The translations under genes were made by a program, and so were the position numbers. Shown here piece after piece: positions 9,651 to 21,587 of a DNA stretch of 64,000 nucleotides. The notes beneath the pieces were generated by a model. That model did not search any database and had not been told where the DNA came from. It saw nothing but the letters and a program-made list of their open reading frames with translations. Numbering within the stretch: position 1 is the first letter of the stretch; each line of letters starts with the position of its first letter. Source of the DNA: Perkinsus olseni (lineage: Eukaryota > Perkinsozoa > Perkinsida > Perkinsidae). Location: positions 230,272-294,271 of the forward strand of contig JABANP010000018.1 in the NCBI GenBank assembly GCA_013115135.1. The letters run 5' to 3'.

Positions 9651-11433
9651 TCCTCCTTGGTCGGTAATATGGTACCATTAGCAGCTAGCAACCGATGGGC
9701 TCAGGAACGTCTGTGCAATGCTGTATCCCATCCCAATGCTACTGAGGATGCTATCAAGACAGCTTTGTCAGAACTTCTTAAGGAGGGCCCTACTGCCACC
9801 CCAGCTGTACGGAAGGCTCTCACCGGTCTCAGTCGTCGGTCCACTGGTGACTGGGCCTCAGTGGCCTTCCAGTGCGTCAGAGGCTGCCCCTTCCCTCACG
9901 GAGGACATGGATAAGCTGGCCAAGAAGGTGCTGAAGACCATCAAGAAGTCAGATCATGCAGACGCTATCGGGCCATGGCTAAAGTGGCAGTGGATTAATG
10001 TGGCAGCTCCTGGTGCTGAGGATGAACAGGAGGGCCTCGATAACCTTGATGGTGCCATTGGGGCTGCTAATGAATTTGATGCCATTGCTGGTGCCTTACC
10101 TGACCTGTATGGTGAGAGTAAGAATATTGTGAGGAACTCTACTGGTAGGCTGTGGCAGTATTTGGTGAAGGAGGGGTATGTATCATGGGCTGATGCTGAT
10201 GAGATGGTTAAGGATGTGTGTGGGGAAAGTGAGGAGGAAGGGGGCGAGGGCGGTGCTGCTAGTGATGACGATGAGGATGATCTTGATGAGAACGACGATA
10301 AGCCGTTCTTGCCACCGATTATCCCTGCTAATAATGGTAATACTGACGATATAGTTATGGAGGACGAGGAGGATCTATTAGCCATGCTTAATGATGAGGA
10401 TGCCGAGAGAGCTGCCCAGGCCTTCATCCAACAGCAAGGAGGTAAGAGTTCTGGTGCCAAGCTGGAGCGTGGTAAGGAGGCTAGGGTTGTGATCATGCGG
10501 AAGATACATAGAGTGGATCTATTGGAGATGTGGGCTACTACCTCCGCTGCTGGGAGCCTCGCTGAAAGGCTCGATGTAGTTTCCCGTATACTAGCCTATG
10601 CTGGCCGTATGAGGATCGATAAGAAGTCTAAGGAAGGTGACGGGGGCCTCAATGAAGCTAAGGGCGAGCTGAGGAACAGACTATTAGGCTTGGTCAAGCG
10701 ATTCCGAGCAGCAGGCCTGCCTTTGGATGAGGCACCCAGTGAAGAGGCTATCTCCAAGTTAGTATCCTTCTTGCCCAACAAGGAGGCCCCGATACAGCAG
10801 GAATGTGCGCATCTCATAGCCTACCTCTCTCGACCCGATCCTGATACTACTGGAAAGATATTAACTAAGTTGATCAAGGAGTGGTGTGGTGGTGCTAAGT
10901 TGTCTATCCATGCTACTGCATGGGAGAGCTTATCATGGTCATTATTGGCAAAGGTGGATTGGAATGCTGTTGTCCCTACCCCTGCCCATGCCCCTACTAA
11001 GGGATTTGTGTTCCGAGAGCTTCTTACTATACTGCACCGCCTGGCCAAGTCGAAGCAGCTTGAGTGTCCTCATCTCGATGAGGTTGTATATAGACTAGTT
11101 GGGGTAGTAGCTGATAAATGGTGTAATGGTACTCTAGGCCGTAGTAGGGGCCAGATAGCAACCAAGGCTATATCTGCCCTGATGGCTGTTGGTGGTAGCC
11201 AACAGCAGCAGTGGGATGCTTCTGTAGTACAATGGTTACAGGACCTCAAGGAGCAGCCTGCTCTGGGGGCTGTTAGTAAGCTAGCTGCTACTGCACTTGC
11301 CGCCGCCTCCGACAAGAATAAGGGTGCTGGGAAGAAGCGATCCAGGCAGCAACAGCAGCAGCGGGAGGATGATGATGAAGCGGCAGTCAATGGTACTAAG
11401 AAGTCCAAGTTGACCACAACAGCTACAGCATGA
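8568..11433 (+). CDS. POL5/MYBBP1A-like nucleolar protein
   Basis: The POL5/MYBBP1A family acts in the nucleolus in rRNA transcription and ribosome assembly and, despite the old name, is not a functional polymerase. The first ATG is 8568 (MQDLYYQLGDPNPHIREES). The frame is open a further 48 nt upstream but has no ATG there. The N-terminal HEAT-like region has YTLKRLVRGCGSSRAMCRHGF. An acidic middle region (DDDEDDLDENDD, MEDEEDLLAMLNDED) and a basic tail (GAGKKRSRQQQQQ) are typical of the family. The frame changes near 9850. A 34-nt GT-AG intron (9847-9880) restores it and gives 943 residues; a one-base error is the alternative. Length is slightly below the usual 1000 or more. Its first 1.08 kb is duplicated as a pseudogene upstream. 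Confidence 0.85.
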
Positions 11434-11686
11434 TGATCATAACCTCATCATCATCATCACTGTCGACGTCACCGAGTTGTATGTTGTATCTTTATCATTA
11501 GCATCGTTCCTCCTCATTGCTGTTGTAGTAGTAGCGGTCGCCTTGTTCTTCTTCTCCTACTTAGCCGCCTATACTCTACTGCCCATCTGTCCTCTTACGT
11601 AAACATCATCATCTCCATCATCGCCATGCCTCCAGCAGTTGTGTTGATAAGTCAGTACAGCTGCCATGGGCCGGCATATCTTAGGT

Positions 11687-13781
11687 ATGATAGTGGATAG
11701 TAATGATGGCCATGACCACCATGATACCCCTCATGAACCACCCCCGGGATGGATGATCCTCTTGGAAAGAGCTGATACCAAGCTACGCATATTCGAGTAA
11801 TCCATCAATCGGCAGCAGCATCGCGTGGTCTAACACTACCAGTTGTCTTGGTAGGGATACTAGCTCTGACACAGCAGTGAGGGAGGCGGCAGCAGCACTG
11901 AGGGAACTATTAGATGCACCACGATGGAAGCCTAATGAACCATTGGCATTACCATGGTACTGCACGACCTTCTAAGTGTAGTGATGTACCACTTAGCATT
12001 ACTATCATTGCAGGGGATCCAAGTCACTTGGGAGGATACGTCATGGTATGGACCCTGAGACGGGAAGCCAAGTACCAGATACCTATACTAATTGGATGAT
12101 AGTTACTGAAGAGTTGGTATCACTTCATATGAAGAGAGGACAATTCAGAGTAAGCGTTGTATGTGTAGCAATATTGACCGTCATAATTGCTGTGGTCAGG
12201 AAGCCATGGAGCATCTTGATGAGAAGATGGATAAAAAACTGCTATCTAGAATTACTCTACCAGCCGAGTATAGAGCTAACATGCTGGTTAATCTACTGCA
12301 TTGTGAACTAGAGTCAGGGAGAGTAGTGGAAGCATTAGATTCATCAGAGGATTCTGAAAAGAGGTTATTCCCGGCTGATAAGGGATTTGAAGGTAGTGGT
12401 AGTGAGTGTCATTATATTACTGTTTGTGGTCTGTTATCATTATAGGATGCTGTACTGTCAACCCCAGCATGGCATCTACTCAATGCAAGGACATACTTCT
12501 ATCACTTCGCATGGGACATGGCCTTGGCAGAGTGTGAACAGTCTAATGAGGTCCGACAGAAGTTTTCGCGAGACCTAGAAGGGCAACTACATACATGGAG
12601 GGATGTAAGTAATACATCACTTCACCACCACCACAACAACGTCATCATCATCACTACACCAGCTAGTAGGTGATATACGCCTGGTGTATGGGGCAGAAGC
12701 GTCTTGATTCCGGCACTAGGGGTGATATCATGGATGCATTGGCATCATGGCAGACGGCTGTGGATGAGGAGCGATTGAGAGTACAGGAGAACCCAAGATT
12801 CTCCACGTGCTACTGCTACTACTACCGTCCCACCTCCACTGATCCTCCTCCTCTCCCTCATGGTAGGTGCTGGTATCTAAGGTTTGTCCTTATGGCCTTA
12901 TCAAACTGTGGGTATGCTATGCAGAGTGAGGACAGCCGAGTGGAAGTGCACAAGATACTGTTGGAGAAGTGTGAACAGCTCCTGCAGGATTTATCAGAGA
13001 ACCCTAGGGCTAGGTAATAATGGTTATCATCGGGTCGCAAGTGGGACATCGTCAATGATCCTCAGAAGCGATCCATTACTAAGGAAGGCCAGGAGAGTTA
13101 TAAAGACTCATAGTCTACCTGATGGTGGCATACGGAGGAGTGTCCTGCATGTTGATGCTACTGCATGCGGTACCCTGGCACGATGGATAAAACATTCTAC
13201 TCAGGTAGTAGTTAATAGCGGGAACTGCTGGATAAGTGAGGTTGTGGAGTATCTTGCCTCAGAATCCCAACGTAGAATTTGATACGTATTACACTCAACC
13301 AGGTGGATTAGCAATACCTGGTGTAGGAGTGAAAACTATTAAAGCCAATCCATCCAGGAGACATCATCACTGCTGATTATGGCCCTCCTTACCAAATACC
13401 CAAGGCGGCTCTTAGAGGAGTATGTGCACGGAATGCTTTGCTACAAGAGTCTAGCTAGAACGTGTCTCAGAGTATGAGCCCAGGACCTTACCAAGCCGAC
13501 TTCCCCTACCTGTCTACCGTCCTTAATGGCTTAGCTACGAGTACATCACCTTTGAGACCAGGACGCTTATTCAGGATGATTGAGAGCTTAGCGAGGATAG
13601 AACAGCAGGAGGAGGCTACGGTGAGGAGGCTGAGCTTAGTACCAGCAGCGGTAGTAGTAGTATGCTGGCATCATGTCAGGAGGAGTATCCAGAAGTACTC
13701 GAGGAGGATAAGTTCTACCTGGACGAGTATGGTAACCTCAAAGCCGGACCTGAAACGTATGCAAAGTTGAACTCTCGATGA
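11687..13781 (+). CDS. TPR-like and SET-domain protein
   Basis: A spliced gene from the ATG at 11687 (MIVDSNDGHD) to a stop at 13779-13781. The N-terminal half has helical-repeat sequence (TEELVSLHMKRGQF, REAMEHLDEKMDKK, ANMLVNLLHCELESGRVVEA, YFYHFAWDMALAECEQ) typical of TPR-type repeats. The second half has SET motifs: VDATACGTLARWIKHST followed by NPNVEF corresponds to the family's NHS-x-NPN motif, with K replacing N, and PGDIITADYG matches the D-Y catalytic motif. SET proteins methylate lysines, often on histones. A +1 shift at about 13346 separates VKTIKA from IHPGDI. The tail (EEYPEVLEEDKFYLDEYGN) follows a GTACCA...TCAG intron. Junctions around 13010-13110 are ambiguous, so this could be two genes. 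Confidence 0.55.
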
Positions 13782-14316
13782 TGGTATTATCATTGTCGAA
13801 CCATGATCAGGCACATTGATTCGGGGGTGTACATAATGCTGTACGGTGGAGTATTGAGACGGGGCCCTATGAGCTACTTTGGTGTAGCAGTACCATGGAG
13901 GAAGACGGCACCTTGCTATAGGGTTGTACAGGATCCTATCAACAATACCTACTGCATGTATAAGAGGAGTATGTATGATGATGATAAGGACATTATCTTC
14001 TCAGTAACCTCGATGATGATGATGACGACTAGCAGGAGGCCGACTCTGCTTCGGTGGACTACGTCACAGCAGCAGCAGCAGCACGATCCCTACGCTCACG
14101 AGCTAATGCTGCCGACCACGATGGTGGTGATGATACCACTACAGAGCAGCAGCGCTACCGAACAGTTTTCCTCCAAGTCGTCGTCTTAGACACCAAATTA
14201 TCCTCTCTTATTATTCTCTTACCTCGCGTTGCAGTAGGTCAATGGTCGGTAGCACGTGAGTCTGCTTGGGTACTAGCCTGCCCCTTGTGGGAACAGTTTC
14301 ATCCTCCGTCCTGCCA
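13782..14316. other. Spacer without a supported gene
   Basis: Short open frames exist in all directions, but none has convincing protein character or matched splice sites. CAG runs near 14065-14080 and GATGATGAT near 14010 generate spurious Gln and Met frames. Confidence 0.35.
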
Positions 14317-17300
14317 ATGTCCAAGGAGTGGTCGTATAGTGGCCCCCCGACACGTCGTGCTCCTCCTCCCTCTGTTGCTGATGGACCAGGATTAGACAGG
14401 TTCTCATTGCGATAGGTCCCAGTTGATCATCATCGTGCTATTCTGCTGTCACTCGTAGATATGGTGCTGATGGTGAAGATACTCGGATGGCCGGATACGA
14501 TGATGACTACATACGCACACGACTGGTCAATAGACTGGGGAGTACTTATCCGCTTATTGCTCTTGCCACGCCACTCCGAGTAGCATATCACTACTATTAT
14601 CGTTTCAGATGACCTCCATTACTATTACGATCATCGGGGCGTACACGACAATGATACACCTGTATCAGCCCCATACAGAGCTACACAGGTGGTACCTACT
14701 GCGGTGGAGGGTGTGGTAGTGACCCCCTAATAGGTCGAGGATGGTGGCAGTATATCATCATCATCACGCTCCGGAGTGGTACCAGAGGATGATCCGTGGA
14801 GACGGAGGACCGCCCCAGAATCATCCAAGAATAGGATGATGTAGTACCAGCAGGAACACTGTCATCAGTATCGTCAGTAGCCATACTACCCTCAGGCCCA
14901 CTTCTTCCTCACACGACCCATCTCAACAACCCGATGACTATAGGGTCACGGATCCGGTCGTGCTGAGAGACTCCCATTGGACTATGCTGGAGGGCGGATT
15001 CTCATGCTCCCTTTGTGGTAGTACTAATGATGTGCTCCTCCTCCTCATCATCATCCCTCTACTATTACCATCGTGTAGATACCACAGTTGTGCACGAAGC
15101 GCAGCTACGGGATCATATAAAAGGGAAGAGACATCAGAAGCATCTAAATTATCTCCAATGGGAGCGGTCCTCACACAGCGATAGTGATGGTACTGCTGCT
15201 GCCGGTGTCACTGCTGCTAATGCTACCATAACAACGACACCAAGTGGTCGCCTGTCTACAAGGGCTGATTCGGCGGGAGTGGCCATCCATCATTCTTGTC
15301 CAACTATGGATGAGAAGCATGCTGGCGCTGCTACTGCCATTAGACCTAGTGAACACAACAACAACAGCAGCAGCAGCAGCCATGGTCGTACTCCACCGGA
15401 TCCGGTAAGCAGGAGCAGTAGTGATAATCGCATTACTCGGGTATACTGTAGGCGAGTGGGTGGATGGACGACAGCGAGATGGAAGACTACACCAAACAGT
15501 GCAACAGGCAATTCTGGACCCCGGCAGGAGAGCCTAGAACAGATGGTTTGGTCGACTTTGAAGGTAGTAGTAATGAAGAATGATACACCAGCATCATTAC
15601 ACCAGGAACAGTGTGCAGTAAAGGTATTATCCTCAGGTATAGAGGGAGAATGCTATGCCCCGGCACATTGTGTGTATGATGCCATGTATTGTTGTCTGTG
15701 CCAAGCCAAACCAGATGGGTAGTAGGGATACCCCCAGCATGATGGATGGTTGTAGTACTACTCAGATGGTGGAAGTGGATAGAGCACTTCAAAGGGAAGA
15801 AGCATCTGAAGCATGTATATTCTACCAGATCCACCCATATAGCCTATTGGCAGAAGCTGTCAGCAGGGACTGGGGTAGTGATGGAAGCAGCAACAGCAGC
15901 AGCAGCATCCTGTTCACAACACCACATCATCATCATTATCATCACTCTCAGCTCGTCTACTACTACAACCATCTTGATGGATACTGGTGTTGGGAGGATG
16001 GCCACGTTCCAGCGATAGACTTCCACACTCCTTGGGAAGTCATGCGACCACCGTAGCAATACCATTACCTGAGGTAATTTACCTCTCCAGTAACTAGTTG
16101 GTACTATTGTTCATCATTGCTGCTACTGCTGCTGCTGCTGCTGTCGTCATGGAGGGGCCTTCAGTGATCTAACGTCAGTGGAGGCCCCTTCGTGTAGCAT
16201 CCTCATCATCACCTATTGCGCTCCATTGTCCTTTTATTCCTCTCACTGTTGTGCCCTCCCCTATCAAGCATCACCACCATCCCCAGTTGTTGTTGTCGTC
16301 CTTCGGTCTATGTTGTCATCCCACCCACCATCATCATCCGTAACAACAGCCGATCAGCTGGTGGCACGAACGATCGAGCTGAGTGTAATAGGTTGCCATC
16401 CATTGTGGAGCTGCATAGCATACTTCCGTCATTCCAGCCCTTCCAACCAGCCTCGGTCTCTGCTGCTGCGAACACTGGTGGCCGAGTCCTCCTCACATCC
16501 CCAGAGCAGCGAGAAGCGGCGCCTCGATGGGAAGAGTAGGTCAGCAGCAGCAGCATCATCCCTCACCATGATGATGATGCTGTTTAGACACCCCTGTGAT
16601 TTATGTAAATGTGTATTGTATTCGGCGGAAGAGTTGAGGAACCACGTGAATGGTAAGCGTCATCAGAAGGCATTGAGGAATCGTGACTGGTTCAAAGCTC
16701 AAGAAGAGAAGTAAGACCACGACACTACGGCCACTACTACAGCCACTGCAACGATCAGGAGACTCGCTACAGTCAATGAGCATGAGGTCTTCCTCGCTTC
16801 GTCATCTCACAGTAACATCAACGAGAACACTAATAGAGCTGTAGTGAACGATAAGGAGTAAGCTGATGCATCTCCCTCCTTCTCCTCCTGCTGCTCCTGT
16901 CGTGGATGATGATGCCTTCCATTGCTAGCTATACTCCCTCGTCTCACCTCATGCGGCAGTGTCCTAGTGACTGGGAGGTCACTGCAGAGGGCTTCAAGTG
17001 CACGATCTGTGGTGAGCAGTAGAAGTAGTAGAGCAGTGGGCTGGCTGTGGAGCGTATCGAGTTCAGGATGTACTGTGAACAGTGAGGGCTGCATGGACAT
17101 GCATCTGCTTGGCTCGGGGCATCGGAAGAAGAAGGAATCACTCCAATGGCAGAGGAGAGCGACGGCAACAACAACTGCTACTACAACAACGACACCTTCC
17201 AGTCAACAACAACAACAATCAGCATCATCATCAATGACAACAACTCCACCATCGAGCGACGATGTGGCCCAAGGCGACAATTGGGACCTGTCCCAGATAC

Positions 17301-18514
17301 CCGAGGAAGAAAGATGTTTTATAAGATGGGATGATCAGAGGGGATATGTCTGCAGCTGTTGTGGTATGTTGGGCTGTGGTTTCCCCTATTCATCATCATC
17401 ATGCTGTGTTGTAGATGCCGCCTGCTGTACTGTGGAGATCCTACAAATACATTTACAAGGCAAGAAGCATACAAGTAAATCCAAGTGGTATAAAACGATG
17501 GCACAACATCATCAGGGAGATGGAAGCCACACAGCAACAGCAACAGCAGCAGTCACTGCGTAGGGTCTTGTGTATCAGTGATGATGCTGGGTTGATGATT
17601 GACATCACTGGTCTCAGAGGTGAATCAATAGGGTTGGTCATTTTCGAGGACCACACGATATGGGAGGAGACTAACACGGGCTGGCGGTGTAAACTGTGTG
17701 GTAATACGACCCGCAGTTACCTCAGTGTTGTTATGTCGTTCATCTCAGATGCAGCAGTTAACAGTGACTCGATGGGTATGGCCCACATGTCAAGCAGGAA
17801 GCATCAGACAAATCTAGCATGGGCTTCAACAACATCAGCTGCAACATCATCCGCGCATCAGAATAATAACCCGGTAATGCTTCGACGCTGAAGTAGGTGG
17901 AGTAAGGCTAGCCATTCCTGGCAGGGTGCTGCGGTCGATAACCAATGGCGGGCCGGCAGCTATGATGAGGATACACAATTCCACAATGAGTGCACTTATC
18001 AGTTCTACGGCAATCGAGACAAGCCAGTGAGCTTCGGCCATGTCGACAATACTGGTAGATGCCCATACATCCTCTCTGCTACCTATCTCTGCTCCAGGGC
18101 CTGCTGCCGGCCACGCGCCCCGCTCATAACGATTGGATGGATTGTCGATGCAAACTATGTCAGACCGGGGATATCTGCGGGTAGGCTTCTTGGTGGTGGG
18201 TATATTAGACAGTACTTTGTTAGATGGGGGGCTTGGTCAGCACACTTTAACGGTAAGGCTCACAAGAAGAATGTGCGGATGAGTAAATATGAATACCAGG
18301 CCGTCTGGCAAAAGCTCAATGCAGAAGGAGTACCAGAGTCGGGAGGTGCACTGCACGATCGCGTTACTTTTTCCTCTCTATTCAGTTTGAGTACTACTAC
18401 GATCACCTCACGGGATTGTGGGATTCAACAAATCCGGTAGAAGATGAGATCGAGGCCTTCCCAGAGGATGGTATACTCTACATTCGTGACCCACCGACAT
18501 TAGTCGAGGAATGA
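14317..18514 (+). CDS. Protein with at least seven U1-like C2H2 zinc fingers
   Basis: A spliced gene from the ATG at 14317 (MSKEWSYSGPPTRR) to a stop at 18512-18514 (GILYIRDPPTLVEE). At least seven fingers of the U1/matrin type (CxxC, long gap, HxxGKxH) are visible: FSCSLCG with DHIKGKRHQKH (about 15000-15150), YCCLCQ with EHFKGKKHLKH (15690-15820), CDLCKC with NHVNGKRHQKA (16590-16680), FKCTICG with MHLLGSGHRKK (16995-17130), YVCSCCG with IHLQGKKHTSK (17350-17480), WRCKLCG with AHMSSRKHQTN (17685-17810) and CRCKLCQ with AHFNGKAHKKN (18145-18275). Such fingers usually bind double-stranded or structured RNA. In fingers 1, 4, 5 and 6 a phase-1 intron falls right after CxxCG, which suggests origin by tandem exon duplication. 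The linkers are low-complexity Ser/Gln/Thr. Confidence 0.7.
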
Positions 18515-19025
18515 GCCGCTCCGTCTATGATTCCATATGGAAATCATGACAATGGTTGGTTGAGTTACTAACAACCCATTCTGTCTTTTTTTGTGAACGA
18601 CAAATGATATTGACTTTTACTATCTCCTAGTTGCGTTGGGGAGAAGGGCATTGTTAGCACGCTGGCAACCTCGACCAAGGTGATTTAGACTCATTATCAA
18701 CTCCGGGACTAGGAAAAAAACTCACCGACGCCAAAAGAGATCAATCCGAATTGAGTTAACGTTTTTAAACTGGTAACGCGACAAACGCATTTACGAGGTC
18801 ACTTGACCGTCGAGGAATGAACAATCACAGTATTGGACAGTGGAGGTGAATATGGAACAATCGTCCCACAACAAAGTGAGGAACATACGAACAAGCCAGC
18901 AAATCATAGAAACTTGACCCAGCAGGTCGATTGTTACACAGTAGCAAATAAATAGTGATTCACCACGAGAGGGTAACACTAGAAAAGATAAAAAGGACAT
19001 ACTAGAAATTGTAGGAGAAACAAAC
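18515..19025. other. Convergent 3' spacer
   Basis: The spacer between the 3' ends of the zinc-finger gene (plus) and ENT-1 (minus). No gene seen. The base composition is ordinary and lacks long repeats. Confidence 0.5.
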
Positions 19026-20324
19026 TCACAGCATATCGGTAATCCATATACCGAAGATACTTCCGATAAGGATACCATTGATGAGACAGAAACCCATGGC
19101 ATAACCAGCGATTTCCTGCTCATCCTTCTGGTCAGGGACCTTCTTTGGACCGAGCATCATACCAAGAGTGGCAACAACACCGTTAGTGAAGGCGAATACT
19201 GCCATCATAACGTGTTTAAACCAGTTATAATGGAAAGGAATGACGGTGGGGAAAACCCTGATGCATATGAAAAGTGGTATGAAGATGGCACGTCCAAGAG
19301 AGAGTACGACTAACCAAGTCTGGGATAAGCGAATTCCCATATTTGGGGCGAAACGACCGACAGTATCGAAAATCTGATACATATACGTTACGAGGGGAAT
19401 GAAGTTGGCGCTATCATCGGGACCCTTGGAGCTTGTGAACTGCGTTACTTGAGAAGGGAACACGGTGAAGGTTATAGTAAGAACAGACCAAACAATAAAT
19501 GCTGGTACCATAATGTCCTTGAGGATAGCATAAACAGGACGATTACTCTGTCGGGTGGTGAAGCTCTCCTTCTTCCTGTTCTCCTCAACCTTGAGTATAT
19601 CACTCATGTAGGAGTGTTTTACCATACAGAGGCGGAACATCGGAATAACCAATATGGTCATTATCGATGTCACGGCGAAGAAGATCAAGCACCTCCACTC
19701 GGCATAACGTTGAACCCCACATGATGTTAGAATAAAGTTGATGAGTATGTAGATGGGCCAACCGATAAGACCAGCAACACCTTCACCAATCATAGCCCAG
19801 TTCATGCAGGCTTGGGAACCGAGGGCTGCCAAACCGAAAGCAGCCGATTCGATCAGAGAGTGACCGAAGCCAAGCATGAAGGTGCAGACCAGACCAAGAG
19901 CGAAACCAAGACCCGGGTTATCAACGGGGTCATCGTCACCAATGACCATGGCGACCACGGCCATGAGGATATTGAATGATGCGAGAAGGACGCATCCAAT
20001 ATCCATACGAGGGGCGAACGGGAACTTGTTGCCGATGAAGATGAGCAACAACTCAGCCACATTAACAGACAGACCGTAGTAGATGGAGACGTTTGAACTG
20101 AACTGATGCTCGAACTTGCCATCCAAGTAGACGAGCTCAGTGAGGACGAAGTTCCACGGGGCCAAAGCTACAAATCCCAATACAGCAAACATGAGGAGAA
20201 GCTTCCAGTCAGGTTTCAACTCGTTGACTTTTTTCTTCTCCTCGACAAAGCTTCCCGATGCAGAGGATGCCTCGAGGTCCCTCACTTTATGTTCGCTCTC
20301 AGCAGACATGAATACTGGGAACAA
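19026..20324 (-). CDS. Equilibrative nucleoside transporter, copy 1
   Basis: A single uninterrupted 432-codon frame. ENT (SLC29) proteins carry nucleosides or nucleobases across membranes down their gradient. The PWN motif of the first membrane helix is present (LAPWNFVLTELVYLDGKF), followed by about ten hydrophobic segments and a charged central cytosolic loop (KVEENRKKESFTTRQSNRP). The C-terminal half has the GRFAPNMGIR stretch and a tail of four helices ending ITDML. Length matches the family (about 400-450). Either of two in-frame ATGs at the start (MFPVFM or MSAESE) could be used. It is closely related to ENT copy 2 immediately upstream and more distantly to the copy at 43.8-45.2 kb. Parasitic protists that cannot make purines depend on this family, but the substrate cannot be read here. 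Confidence 0.88.
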   Translation of the reverse strand: MFPVFMSAESEHKVRDLEASSASGSFVEEKKKVNELKPDWKLLLMFAVLGFVALAPWNFVLTELVYLDGKFEHQFSSNVSIYYGLSVNVAELLLIFIGNKFPFAPRMDIGCVLLASFNILMAVVAMVIGDDDPVDNPGLGFALGLVCTFMLGFGHSLIESAAFGLAALGSQACMNWAMIGEGVAGLIGWPIYILINFILTSCGVQRYAEWRCLIFFAVTSIMTILVIPMFRLCMVKHSYMSDILKVEENRKKESFTTRQSNRPVYAILKDIMVPAFIVWSVLTITFTVFPSQVTQFTSSKGPDDSANFIPLVTYMYQIFDTVGRFAPNMGIRLSQTWLVVLSLGRAIFIPLFICIRVFPTVIPFHYNWFKHVMMAVFAFTNGVVATLGMMLGPKKVPDQKDEQEIAGYAMGFCLINGILIGSIFGIWITDML

Positions 20325-21587
20325 TCGGATAATAAAAACCGGGTCAGCCTAGGCTTCGATAGTGCCACACAGTGAGGGACAGCGTGCTAGCCTCAACACG
20401 AATAGCTTACGAGTCTGTCTCCGTACGGCACAGGTTCCCGGGCGCTCGAACGCAATTTCTCTAGTAAAGAAGTAGCTCAGCCACAGAGACTTCGATGAGT
20501 GACTGTAGACGAGAATATGGGCAGCGCGTCCAGGGCGACTAACTACAACAATTAGCTATGGATCCCATCCTGCACGCACGCACATGGATGTGCACAGAAT
20601 CCCGCTCCGCAAAGCAATAAAGGCCTCCGATTCAGGTAAGCTTCCTCCCCGCGAGACACTCGAATCGCCCGTTAGCAAGTATAAGGACGTATGCCCAATG
20701 GGTGGGAGACAACGCTTCCGCCTAATCCCAGCTGAATCTTACAACAAGACTCATTTAATGACACTGAACTAAAAATTTAGTTCTTCATTCACAAGCAGTT
20801 TACGGTCAGGCGACCAGAGTCTTGTTTCGAACACAGGGTTGTTCAAAAAAAGTTCTCGACAAGAACAGTATACACAAGTTATCAACGCCTTCTTCTCAGT
20901 AGAGTCAACTGCTGTGCAATCGTTAATAAGAGACTCGGCAGCGCTGACTATCAGTAGCCACCGATCATTATAACGGTATGACAGAGCAATACTACCAAGT
21001 GTGGCTGTCCCCGGACTTCACTGGAGACTTAGCCAACAACAGACAAGCGTGACAGAGGGAACCAATAATTTTATGCAAACTTAATCATTTGGTAGTTGGT
21101 AAGGAAGAGTAGGAAAAAGGCATCTTAGTGTATAAGAAACAAGAGCAGGCAACATGGTTCACGTTGTCGAGCTTGAGCTCTCTCACATTACCGTTGTTGC
21201 GCTGTGAACAGCACTGCTGGCCGAGTTATACCAATACGGCAGTGCACCACACACCAGGATATGATACTATCCCAGGACCAAGTAGTAGCGACAACGGAGC
21301 GACGTGAGGAGCTCAACGATACAAGCGGATACCGCCGTCGAAGATGTCGTAAACAGAGCGAGAACCGGGGCAAAACTCTGGTCCCGCGATACAGACTAAA
21401 GGGGGGAAGTGAAGAAGACAAAGTAATGATGGCAATACACGAATCAGCGCGGGCCATCTTTAGTAATGATGATGATGTAACTAGAGAAAGTTAGCAGCAT
21501 ATATATAACAACGATACTATGCTCACGACCTGGCCAGTCGACGATAGACCAGCATCTATTGATAGTAGTAGCAGCAGCAGAGCCTTA
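20325..21587. other. Spacer between two tandem ENT genes
   Basis: No supported gene. It contains a perfect palindrome at 20766-20783 (GAACTAAA-AA-TTTAGTTC). It should hold the promoter of copy 1 and the 3' flank of copy 2. Confidence 0.45.

Noticed and set aside
9954..10496. 180-codon minus-strand ORF opposite POL5
   Set aside because: Ser/Leu-rich shadow of the acidic POL5 codons; POL5 itself is clearly coding there.
14800..18100. Spliced-leader RNA gene or trans-splicing leader
   Set aside because: Looked for the dinoflagellate/Perkinsus-type leader core (CCGTAGCCAT); only partial chance matches such as CAGTAGCCATACT were found, with no Sm-site context.
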